NCBI GenBank assembly: GCA_903772945.1
Contig: CAICTM010000114.1
Span: forward strand, 52,614-116,613
Direction of reading: 5' to 3'
Length of the DNA stretch: 64,000 nucleotides
From: Seminavis robusta
Lineage: Eukaryota > Bacillariophyta > Bacillariophyceae > Naviculales > Naviculaceae
Each line of letters opens with the position of its first letter. The stretch's first letter is position 1. A model generated the notes under the pieces. It searched no databases. It worked only from the letters and a program-made list of their open reading frames with translations, and was not told where the DNA came from. This document shows, piece by piece, positions 9,721-18,728 of the stretch. The translations under genes were made by a program, and so were the position numbers.

Positions 9721-12432
9721 TCAATTCAACGACCACCACGGCTTCTCTTCCGGCTCGTCTTGCTTCCAAAAGGTTTTGGGCAAAGCTGACTTGATATCCC
9801 ACGGATTGCTACCTGTCCGGTACCACTTCTTGGATCCATCCGGCCGTTTGTAAAAGTCATACCGCTCCTTTTCGTTCTCACTCATAAACGGCCACGAGAA
9901 AACTTTGGAAAGATCATTCATCACGGGTTGTGCACCTGTTTGCTTCTTGCTGATGTTGTTGTTGTTTGCTCCTCCAGTGGTACTGCTGCTAGACAAGGTG
10001 CCACGAAGGAGTTCCATGGGTTTCTGTTGTTGTGTCTCGCTCTTTCCCTTGGCTGTTGTCTCTTCGAAAAAGACTCCCACACGTCTCAACCATTCCGAGA
10101 ACCAAGTAGGCCAAACAATGCCTCCCAGCACAACGGCTGCGACTCCCAACAGCAAGGGTGATGCCGCAAATAGTGCCCCCGTCAAATTGACAAAGGTCAG
10201 AGCTGCCAAGGAGGCTGCAATCCTCGGTCGCACCTTTTCCTGCCACTGGGACGGATCCACCAATTCTTGTCGCATGCCTTCGGAAAAAGCTTGCAGTTCC
10301 TTCAAAGCTTGACCTCTCTTGGCATATAGGTTCAGCACTCGTAGCTTGACGTATCGCCACGCATTGAAACAGTACTGGACGATACGATACCGGGATTGTT
10401 GGAATCGTGTACTGCTCTTTTTGAACGACTTTTCTTCCACCAGCCATACGGTTCGTAAACCTGCCAATATCTTGCGCCCCACTTCGTTTTCTTGCTCCCA
10501 CAAGTCAAAATTCTCCTTGCCTTTTTGAAATCGCGCGTTCCAGGCGTCAATCTTGGATTGAATAGCGAATTGTTGATCCAACGCCGCATATTTCTTCCAG
10601 TAATCGTAGGACAATTGTCCCGTCTTGTACATGAACCAGAGACCGGCCACGAAATCGCGTATTTTGAGATATTGCAATGTCAAGGACCGTCCCAAGTAAA
10701 CAATACCTTTGGAGAGTGCATGAGTCGGTGGTCGTTCGGCCAAGTTTTTGGTGGTTTCGTATCCATAGAGCCCTCCAAAGATGGCACCCAAGAGCCACAG
10801 ATTGGGAACAATGGTGATCCCACCTAACAACCCCAATAGGGAGGCCGAAACGGTGCATCCCCATTTCAATTTTGCATAACTCAAGACACTGGGTTGTGGA
10901 AAGGCAACTCGTCGACCCGACGTGGTTGCCACCGAGGACGACGATGCACCACTCTTCGAGGGAGTAGTAGTAGTTGTTGTTGTCGTGTCCACGGCCAAGT
11001 CTGCCACGGATTGAAATCCCCCACTGCTCCGAGTCATGACACGTCGTCGTCCTCGACCCACTTGAGATGCCGTGGCTGTCGTTCTTGGCACCACCAATGG
11101 CATTTTTTTCGCGTCAGTCGACGATTGTTGCAAATCGTCTTGCTTCACATAACCGTTGAGTCTCAGGTAGGCTTCCAATTCCTCCACGGACATTCCGGAT
11201 CCTCTGTTGTTATTGTTATTGTTATTGTTGTTAGTGGTGGTGGCCACGGCTTCTCCCAACACTTGTGTTCCGTACTGCAAGAATGCTTTTTGTGCCGAAT
11301 CCAACTGTTTGGACGCATTGGTAGATGTTTCCCAGAGCATTTTCTGGACGGTTTCCATTTGTTGCTTGGTAAAATTGGCCTGGCTGTCCAGAAATGCCAA
11401 CGCTGCCTTGGTATCGTAATTGGGATAGTACGGGACTTTGCTACCATTGGCCAGAAAAATGGCCGGAGTCAACAGTGTTGTCACATTGGTGGTCGAGTTG
11501 TTTTTGTTGTTGTTGTTGTTGCTGTTGAGCACCGTGGTGGATGGGATAAAGAATGGCGGCAACGTCGTGAAGAATTTGTTGGCTTCCAATATGGACGGCC
11601 GTGGGGTATACGTCTTTTTCTTGCTACTGCTGCTGCCCTTGCTGTTTTTGCGGGGTATACTGGTACCCTTGACGACGACATCCGGGGAAGTAGTATCATT
11701 AGATACCACCCAGTTGATTGTACTTGCCGTTTCATTGGGGTTGATTCCAAGTTTAAAGGCAGGATCCGACAGCGTCATTGGACCCAGGAGTTCCAAGGCA
11801 TCATGGAACTCCTCAGACAATTGGCCTTGTTGATTGTCTAGAAGATTGTCTTGAATATTAGCCGAAAAGAACACAGGACTAAGGACATCCAGTTCCATAG
11901 CTTCAGGTTGTTGTTCCTTTAGTTCTGGTGGTGCATGAATAATATTGTCATCAGCAGCTTCATGTGTTGATTTGGGGTTGTGCAAGTTGTGATCATTATC
12001 ACTGCCACTGATATGCATACCGGTACTGCTCAGGTTCATCATTGAGGCATGCTCTGGAAGAATTTTGGGGATTTCCTGTAGGATATTGTCATTGGTATCA
12101 TCTGTGCTGCTGCTATTGTTGTTGTGGTGTTCCTGAATTTGCAGAGCAGTAGTATCAGTTTTGTTTTTGTTGTTCCGATTCTCTTTTTCGGACCTTCCAA
12201 TCATCCTGTAGATGGCCTTGTTGAAAAATAAATGTCGCTGGGTATTTCTTCTTTGGGTAGCATGGCTAGCAGCACTGATTCTTCCACCACCAACATTACT
12301 GGCATGATCCTTGTAAATCTGGGCCAGTTGTAGTTGTGGGTGGTGTAGGTGGTGGACTGGAGAAAAAGCGAATGCTAACCCCAACATAATTCCCCAACCA
12401 GCCACAACAAAGGGAACCAGCTGCTTCTTCAT
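9721..12432 (-). CDS. Putative plastid-targeted membrane protein, unknown function
   Basis: 903 aa from the ATG at 12432. The N-terminus is a signal peptide (MKKQLVPFVVAGWGIMLGLA) ending in AFAFSP, which resembles the ASAFAP cleavage motif of diatom plastid preproteins, so plastid import through the ER is likely. Residues about 45-500 are low-complexity (N, S, T and Q runs). The C-terminal 370 residues are conserved-looking: a hydrophobic pair near 540-575 (SASLLGLLGGITIVPNLWLLGAIFGG), a helical charged region rich in W, Y and F, and another hydrophobic hairpin near 775-815. No enzymatic motif is visible. It could be a thylakoid or envelope protein; I do not recognise a family. Confidence 0.75.
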   Translation of the reverse strand: MKKQLVPFVVAGWGIMLGLAFAFSPVHHLHHPQLQLAQIYKDHASNVGGGRISAASHATQRRNTQRHLFFNKAIYRMIGRSEKENRNNKNKTDTTALQIQEHHNNNSSSTDDTNDNILQEIPKILPEHASMMNLSSTGMHISGSDNDHNLHNPKSTHEAADDNIIHAPPELKEQQPEAMELDVLSPVFFSANIQDNLLDNQQGQLSEEFHDALELLGPMTLSDPAFKLGINPNETASTINWVVSNDTTSPDVVVKGTSIPRKNSKGSSSSKKKTYTPRPSILEANKFFTTLPPFFIPSTTVLNSNNNNNKNNSTTNVTTLLTPAIFLANGSKVPYYPNYDTKAALAFLDSQANFTKQQMETVQKMLWETSTNASKQLDSAQKAFLQYGTQVLGEAVATTTNNNNNNNNNRGSGMSVEELEAYLRLNGYVKQDDLQQSSTDAKKMPLVVPRTTATASQVGRGRRRVMTRSSGGFQSVADLAVDTTTTTTTTPSKSGASSSSVATTSGRRVAFPQPSVLSYAKLKWGCTVSASLLGLLGGITIVPNLWLLGAIFGGLYGYETTKNLAERPPTHALSKGIVYLGRSLTLQYLKIRDFVAGLWFMYKTGQLSYDYWKKYAALDQQFAIQSKIDAWNARFQKGKENFDLWEQENEVGRKILAGLRTVWLVEEKSFKKSSTRFQQSRYRIVQYCFNAWRYVKLRVLNLYAKRGQALKELQAFSEGMRQELVDPSQWQEKVRPRIAASLAALTFVNLTGALFAASPLLLGVAAVVLGGIVWPTWFSEWLRRVGVFFEETTAKGKSETQQQKPMELLRGTLSSSSTTGGANNNNISKKQTGAQPVMNDLSKVFSWPFMSENEKERYDFYKRPDGSKKWYRTGSNPWDIKSALPKTFWKQDEPEEKPWWSLN

Positions 12433-14343
12433 CTTGATAACACTGGTGGATCAGCCAGTCTAGGGAGCCAACCCACAAGGCAGTTCCAGTTGCTCTTTGA
12501 AGCAATCAAAAATGGCTGGATGTCCAGGTCCAATGCCTCAAATTCGACCAGAAAAGGTTTTGTCTTGTGGATGGATGTGCGCCACGGTACGACTGAAGCT
12601 AGTCTACTACTAGAGAAGAAAACCTCTCATTCAAGGTACCTTGGAGATTCCATGAGTTGAGTCTCTTTTACTCTCCTTTCTCTTCTTTCTCTTCCTATCG
12701 CACTTTTCCTTGGCCATTCCCAGAAACTTACAGTGTGATGTTTGACATTCCATTCAAGCCCTATTTCAGCGATGACACCACGCACAAAACTCGGTGTCAT
12801 TTGGAGAAAACGAGAAAACTGGCAGGAGAGGGCGAAGAATAGATCTACCCTCAGTTTTATGATAAATTATATCTGTGTGCCAAATATGCCACCAGTTAGT
12901 TGTACACAGTTGGGTGATACGGTAGCCGGTAGCCCCAGCAGAGTCCAGGTCCCTTCCATAGAACCTTTGCTCTAGCAAGGAGCCACACATCCCACACTTT
13001 AGATGATTATTGTATGGCAAGCAAAAAGTCGTGCAGTGATTGCGTTGCAACATACCGGCAAGCTCTCTAGCTAGCTAGCTAGCAGCTAGAGAATCCTGAG
13101 TTTGGTCAACAGTAACAATGGCCCTCTCACTGGGTTGATTCGCCCCCCTCTGTGGTTTCAAACACTAGCTTCAGACAAATTTTGTATCCCTGGAACCATT
13201 ACTAGCACTTTACTACTAGTAGTACGCTACTAGAGTACCTGGTCTCTGATGATACGGTAGGCCTCCTTACTATTCCTGATTGTACGGTACTGCTACTAGC
13301 TAGCTTCTTCCGTAGATTAATTCCCTACTCTAGATCCCCTAATTCTACAGTATTCTATTCTAGCTTCGTAGCTAGTGGGTAGCCAGCTGTCCCGTAATGT
13401 ACCGTACCAGAGCTACAGTGCTGAGGAAGAGCGGTAACACTGGGAAACTCCATCGCACAAAACAAAAATAATCATACCGGTACGGATGAGTGATGACTTC
13501 CAGTTAGGCTCACAATGAGGTGGATGGCTGTTGCGGTGAATTGCACAATGTTCCCAGCAGTGAAGCAGCTAGCTAGCTAGCCAGACTAGCTAGCAGGCAA
13601 AAGAATATGCACTACTAGTAAACCGACTTCGAGTACATTCTTTTTTTTCATTCTGCCGACCATTGCCAGAGCCTGGAACCTGCAGCGAGATGTATTGTAA
13701 TGAAGTATCTTAACACAAAGGACAACGCAATGAGGAACATTCGTCACCAGACACCAGATGCCCGCACAGTCATTGAATGATATTTTCTGGTTGGCGTGAG
13801 AGTGATGTGAGTCCCACTGTCTATTTATTTGTAACGGCCTGTGAACTGGTGATTGCTGGGGAGTGGTTTCCGAGACAATTGGAAGGGGGCAGTGTGACAC
13901 AACCAAAAACTAAATGTTAAATCTTCTGGAGTAGTGCGCGCCAGAAAGACGGATTTCTGTTAGGCCAGATGGCGGGCTGGACAAGACTGTGGATGTTTCA
14001 GTAGCTGATCGAATTTTCTTGTAAAAGGGACTGCGGTGATACAGACAGACCATGGTGTTGTTGTCGGGCCGTTTGTTTGTACCACTTGGGAGCGGCGTTC
14101 CATTGAAATCTCTGTGTTGCGGGTTGTCTCTGTTGTTCCAGTTACGGTAGTTAGTCTACTAGCGTCAAGACAAGAGACCACCAGTGCGAGTGCTCTATTA
14201 TTGGAGCCTGCCTTGGACCAGGAAATAGAAGAAAGCGCTAGCTATCACAAGTTTCTGTCTCGATCGAGGAGGCCGAATTCGTTAGTCTATTCATTCTACA
14301 AAAGAAAAGAGTGGAGGGGAAAGTTCAGTCTAGCTAGTTGACG
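12433..14343. other. Intergenic between divergent genes
   Basis: Shared upstream region of the minus-strand plastid protein and the plus-strand channel. No supported gene. CTAG-based palindromic runs occur at about 13064-13091 and 13563-13594, and ACCGGT/GGTACG palindromes are scattered through (for example about 13477-13486). Confidence 0.6.
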
Positions 14344-17300
14344 ATGCCGTCTTACTTTGACAATCTGCGAGACGAAGAGTACCATCCCAGCGGCAGTCGT
14401 AGTAGAAGTCGCAGTCGCAATACATGTAATGATGGCAGTGATCAAGAGTACTTGGACGAATCGTACGATCGGTTCAGTGATGAACCCGACTCTCGTGACT
14501 CTGGCGGAAGAGGCCCTCAGGCGCCATACACGTCTTCTTCTACTAGTCGAGAGTACGGAACTACTACTACTACTTCGAACAAGAAGAAGAAGAAGAAGAA
14601 GAAACCCAGTCAAACGTCTTCGTCGGATGAACATGATTACACAAGTTCCACGACGAGTGCCATGAGTTACAGTCGATCGTCTTCCAGCAATCCAAACAAC
14701 AATAACGGTGGGAATGACATTTACGCGGCATACACCAAGAATAAAGAGAAGAAGAATGATCTGTTCGAAGCGTATCGAAAGCTGGCAGTCATCCACACTG
14801 GGAATCCAAACTCCAACGGGCGAGCCAGCACCACGATCACCAGGAGTACTACTACTGGCAGTGGAAACCAAACCACCATCACTAGCAACCATGATGAAGA
14901 AGAACATGCCAGTGCCAGTACTCAATTGAGTACAGAAGAAGAGGAACATTCACAACTACAACACTCCACAGAACCACTCCACAAAGGACCTACCAACATG
15001 AGAATTGACACAAGTGCCAACAATAGCTCGGCTGCGACTTCCAGCAAGAAGAAACAAAAACAAACCAAGCAAAAGACACCTCCATCATCAACATCATCAT
15101 CCACACTGGCACCGGACTATGGAGCTCCAGAGTTCCCACCTCCCACAGCAGCAACAGCAGCACCACCCAAGACCAAGAGAAAAACCATCAAAAAGAAAGC
15201 TAGCACTGTCAGTACGGCCAGTCGCTCTGGTACGGGAGGAAAATCACCTTCTCCTGTACTGCAACGGCCTCAAGAGCCAACGCAGCAGCAGGATGACGAC
15301 ACGCTCTTGCACAGTAGTCACTCCGGTCCAAACAACAACAACAACAACACTACCAAAAAGAAGAAAAAGAAACAAACCAAACAGCAACAACAACCAAAGC
15401 CCCAAGACCCTCCGACGTCGCCTCCGAAACCCACTCATTACGTTCGTGTCACGGACTACGAACAGCCTAAAAGACCCAGCAAAGCACAATCGCAGCAACA
15501 TCTTCTTCATGACACTAGCAATTCCACACCACCTCCACAAATATATGCGCCGGCACAGCAAGACAACAGCAACAATCAGAGCCCCATTCCACCACTCGCA
15601 AAGATCGAAGACGAGAGTAGCCGCAACACGGGACCTGTCATTCCACCACATCCTCCCCTGGGCGTCGTACACAGTCCCGTCAAAACACCGCACCCGCCCT
15701 CACAAATACGATGGGCCAGCAACTCGTACCAGTATCAGTCGCAACAATCCATGACACATCAACAACAACATCCACCCATTGGAATGGTCGAACAGGCGCC
15801 ACCACGGCTTCGTGGTCCCCAAGAATCCGTCAGCACCATTGACAACGAGGACCTCGCTAGTCTAGACCCAAAAAACTTTCAACTCAAGAGTTCGCTCGAT
15901 CGAGGATCCATAAAAGATGTCGCTCACTACAGTAGACGAATGGATGTAGTCAAGGAAAATCTCAGACGAAACATTACCATTGAAGAACCATCCGAGAAAA
16001 GTGGAATCGACAACAGCAAGAACAAGGAAAAGAGAAAGACTGTCAAACGCGGCGTGAAAAAGGATAGCAGCAGAAAGAGCGTCGCCGATGATGCATCCTC
16101 GTCGGAATCCAGTAAATCCTCCAAGGGTGGAATCATGGCATTCCTATCCACATTCAAGGGACATCCCAAAGCCAGAGAAAGAGATCACCTCACCGAAAGT
16201 GAACGAAGGGCTCGTGACAATCCGTTCTTGAATCGGCCCACCGGGATCAAACTTTCTAACACCGTCGGTCTACACAAAAAGGAACGCAAAGGCCATGACT
16301 TGGACGGATCGTCGCGGAGTGGAAGTTCATCCAGTCGCAGTCGATCCATGGCCACTCATTCCCTCGCTGGAACCAGCTATTCCTCCTACGAGAAAACCTT
16401 GCAAGAAAAGTACTGTCCGCTACCAACACCCGTCAAGAAGATTCAACAATTCTGTGGCAAAATTGTCACCAACACCAACTTTCAAGTCTTTATGATCTTT
16501 CTCATCATGTTGAATGCACTCGTGCTAGGTATTGCCACATACGAATTCGAAAACCCAAAAGTGCCAGAAGTTTTGGATTACATCGACAAGGTACTGTTGG
16601 TCATTTTCACCGTGGAACTCGCACTGCAATTTGGATATTGTGGAGTCACGCTCTTTCTGGACGGATGGCTTGTCTTTGATACACTCACCGTCGTGACCAG
16701 TTGGTGGCTGGAAGGAGTACAAGTCTTTCGGTCCTTTCGCATTTTCCGATCCTTTCGATTGATTGTTCGATTGCCATTGCTCAAGAACTTGGTCTTGACC
16801 GTATTTCACGTCATGCCAAGAATCTATTCCATTTTGGGATTGCTTCTGCTCATCTTGTACGTCTACGGTGTCCTCTGTACCATTCTGTTTGGAGACATGT
16901 ACGAATTGGGATTGACCGACAAGAATTATTTCAGTCGGCTCGATTATTCCGTTTTTACATTATTCCAAATGGTGACGCTGGAAGGTTGGGGTGATATCGT
17001 CCGTCAAGTGCGAGCTGTCCATTCGAGTATCGCCACCATGATCTTTTCGTCATTCATCATTTTTACCGGATTCATCATGTACAACTTGATTGTTGCCGTC
17101 ATGTGCGATTCGATGCTTGTCATTGAAGCCCAAGGACGAGAAGAAATTCGACAGCAGCAGCAAGAAAAGAAACGATTGGCCGAATCGGCCAAGGAAGAAG
17201 AGGAAAAGAGAATTATCGATGAAATGCTGCGGCAGAGAAAGGAGGACGGAATTCGCCGACGACGCCTCCTTGGTCTCGTCGGGGAAGATTCCACCGTGAG

Positions 17301-17733
17301 CTATCACGAGAGCACCACTCATCGGTCCGGTCACGAGCACGATGAGCCAAGCTGGGAACACATGTCAGATGTGGAAGAAGAAGAGGAGGAAGACGAAGAT
17401 GAGATCGAGTGGAGGGAAGTCATGTGCGAGCATTGCGAGGGTTTCTTTGAAATCCACAAATATCCACCGTCCGTTCGAAGACGAAACATGTTGCGGGATG
17501 AGTTGATGGCGAAGAATCAAGAGCGTATTGGTCAATTGCAACAAAAGGTGGCACAAATGGCCGAAACGCAGCAGCGAGTTACGGCCGTGCTGCAAACGCT
17601 CATGCATGAAATTGAAGCGAGCCGAATGAGGGCAATGAACGATGGCAGTGCCATGATGCTCATGGGGGATACCAGCATTGGCGAGGATACGCATAACGAG
17701 GAAGAGCGAGTGCGGTTGGGGAAGGATCAGTGA
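14344..17733 (+). CDS. Single-domain voltage-gated cation channel (EukCat-like), copy 1
   Basis: 1129 aa from the ATG at 14344. Residues 1-690 are disordered (S, N, Q, P and K runs). A single six-TM channel domain spans about 698-925. Its S4 voltage sensor RSFRIFRSFRLIVR begins at R796 with arginines every third position. The pore loop carries TLEGW at 878-882, in the position of the TLESW filter of bacterial sodium channels and the one-domain eukaryotic EukCat channels, so Na+ and/or Ca2+ conduction is likely. A long charged helix follows, then a CEHC motif at about 1028 and a coiled coil at about 1055-1110 that may hold a tetramer together. Found tail to tail with a paralogue at 18729-21308. 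Confidence 0.9.
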   Translation: MPSYFDNLRDEEYHPSGSRSRSRSRNTCNDGSDQEYLDESYDRFSDEPDSRDSGGRGPQAPYTSSSTSREYGTTTTTSNKKKKKKKKPSQTSSSDEHDYTSSTTSAMSYSRSSSSNPNNNNGGNDIYAAYTKNKEKKNDLFEAYRKLAVIHTGNPNSNGRASTTITRSTTTGSGNQTTITSNHDEEEHASASTQLSTEEEEHSQLQHSTEPLHKGPTNMRIDTSANNSSAATSSKKKQKQTKQKTPPSSTSSSTLAPDYGAPEFPPPTAATAAPPKTKRKTIKKKASTVSTASRSGTGGKSPSPVLQRPQEPTQQQDDDTLLHSSHSGPNNNNNNTTKKKKKKQTKQQQQPKPQDPPTSPPKPTHYVRVTDYEQPKRPSKAQSQQHLLHDTSNSTPPPQIYAPAQQDNSNNQSPIPPLAKIEDESSRNTGPVIPPHPPLGVVHSPVKTPHPPSQIRWASNSYQYQSQQSMTHQQQHPPIGMVEQAPPRLRGPQESVSTIDNEDLASLDPKNFQLKSSLDRGSIKDVAHYSRRMDVVKENLRRNITIEEPSEKSGIDNSKNKEKRKTVKRGVKKDSSRKSVADDASSSESSKSSKGGIMAFLSTFKGHPKARERDHLTESERRARDNPFLNRPTGIKLSNTVGLHKKERKGHDLDGSSRSGSSSSRSRSMATHSLAGTSYSSYEKTLQEKYCPLPTPVKKIQQFCGKIVTNTNFQVFMIFLIMLNALVLGIATYEFENPKVPEVLDYIDKVLLVIFTVELALQFGYCGVTLFLDGWLVFDTLTVVTSWWLEGVQVFRSFRIFRSFRLIVRLPLLKNLVLTVFHVMPRIYSILGLLLLILYVYGVLCTILFGDMYELGLTDKNYFSRLDYSVFTLFQMVTLEGWGDIVRQVRAVHSSIATMIFSSFIIFTGFIMYNLIVAVMCDSMLVIEAQGREEIRQQQQEKKRLAESAKEEEEKRIIDEMLRQRKEDGIRRRRLLGLVGEDSTVSYHESTTHRSGHEHDEPSWEHMSDVEEEEEEDEDEIEWREVMCEHCEGFFEIHKYPPSVRRRNMLRDELMAKNQERIGQLQQKVAQMAETQQRVTAVLQTLMHEIEASRMRAMNDGSAMMLMGDTSIGEDTHNEEERVRLGKDQ

Positions 17734-18728
17734 GATCGCATGAAGTTGACGGTGAAGTTGGTTGGGACAAAATCTTCACCCTGTACGAGTACATATTAGA
17801 CATGACAAAATGCTTGTCCTCGCGCCTTGCTGCAATTCCTTCCAAGCCTCGTGCCTGACTAGAAAAAACCTGTTGCCACCTCTTGCCGTCCGGGAGTGAC
17901 CATCGTGCAGTGCATCAGGATCACGGCATGGCAAAATTTTCTGCGGCAGCTTGTGTTGCTTGCTTGAAGGGCTTCAAAGCTCCCGCGCGGTGTATGCCTA
18001 CATTTTCAGTATCCAATAGGGTAACATGCATATACTTGATTGTACACTGATTCATAACAGACGCCTGCCATATTTTACAACTATTTGTTCTTCGCTGGCT
18101 AGCTAGCATGCGAGGAGGCCCAGAGAGGAAGGGGCCGGTTTTTCTGCCATTTCAGCGACGACCAGCTCAAGCTGAAACAACAGTTTATCCATGTAGCCTA
18201 TCTAGCTAGACGAGCGAGAACACGAGCTTGACAGCTAAATGAAGCTACGGTACGTCTTCGACACTGCAGGAGAAAATGACATCTCGCTACTGTAGGCGCA
18301 TTGATCACTCTCTCGGACATCTGGGTAAATTTAACCAGTCAGGTTCGCCGGAGCAGCAAAATTCGCAGGTCATGAATTTTCGGCTTCGATATGATGGAAG
18401 CAAACGAAGGTTCCAGTACAAACATCCTCGCAAGATACCGGTACCTGGTACCATCAGACACGGCTGGCTATGGGGCAACTACCTCACAACCTGCCACCAC
18501 TACATACCAGTACAAAATGCTGCGGCGACTCCGCAGCAGCGATCTTGAAGTTGAATAATTTACAGGAATTGTTATTGGTGCCAACAAAAAGAACAGGGCT
18601 TTGTTCATTGTCTCCGGCAACCTCAAGGACGAGCGAGATGGCTGCCAGCAAGACAGCGCAAAACTCTCGGTTGACAGAATCCGCGTCACGCAAACTTTCT
18701 GAAAGTTCTAAAATCTGGCGCCAAGAGC
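17734..18728. other. Intergenic between convergent channel genes
   Basis: Holds the 3' regions of both channel genes. No gene is supported. GGTACC-type palindromes lie at about 18436-18453, and a CTAG run near 18095-18108. Confidence 0.6.

Noticed and set aside
10894-11841. Plus-strand 315-codon frame
   Set aside because: Antisense to the low-complexity part of the minus-strand plastid protein; its V- and L-rich runs mirror Asn/Thr repeats.
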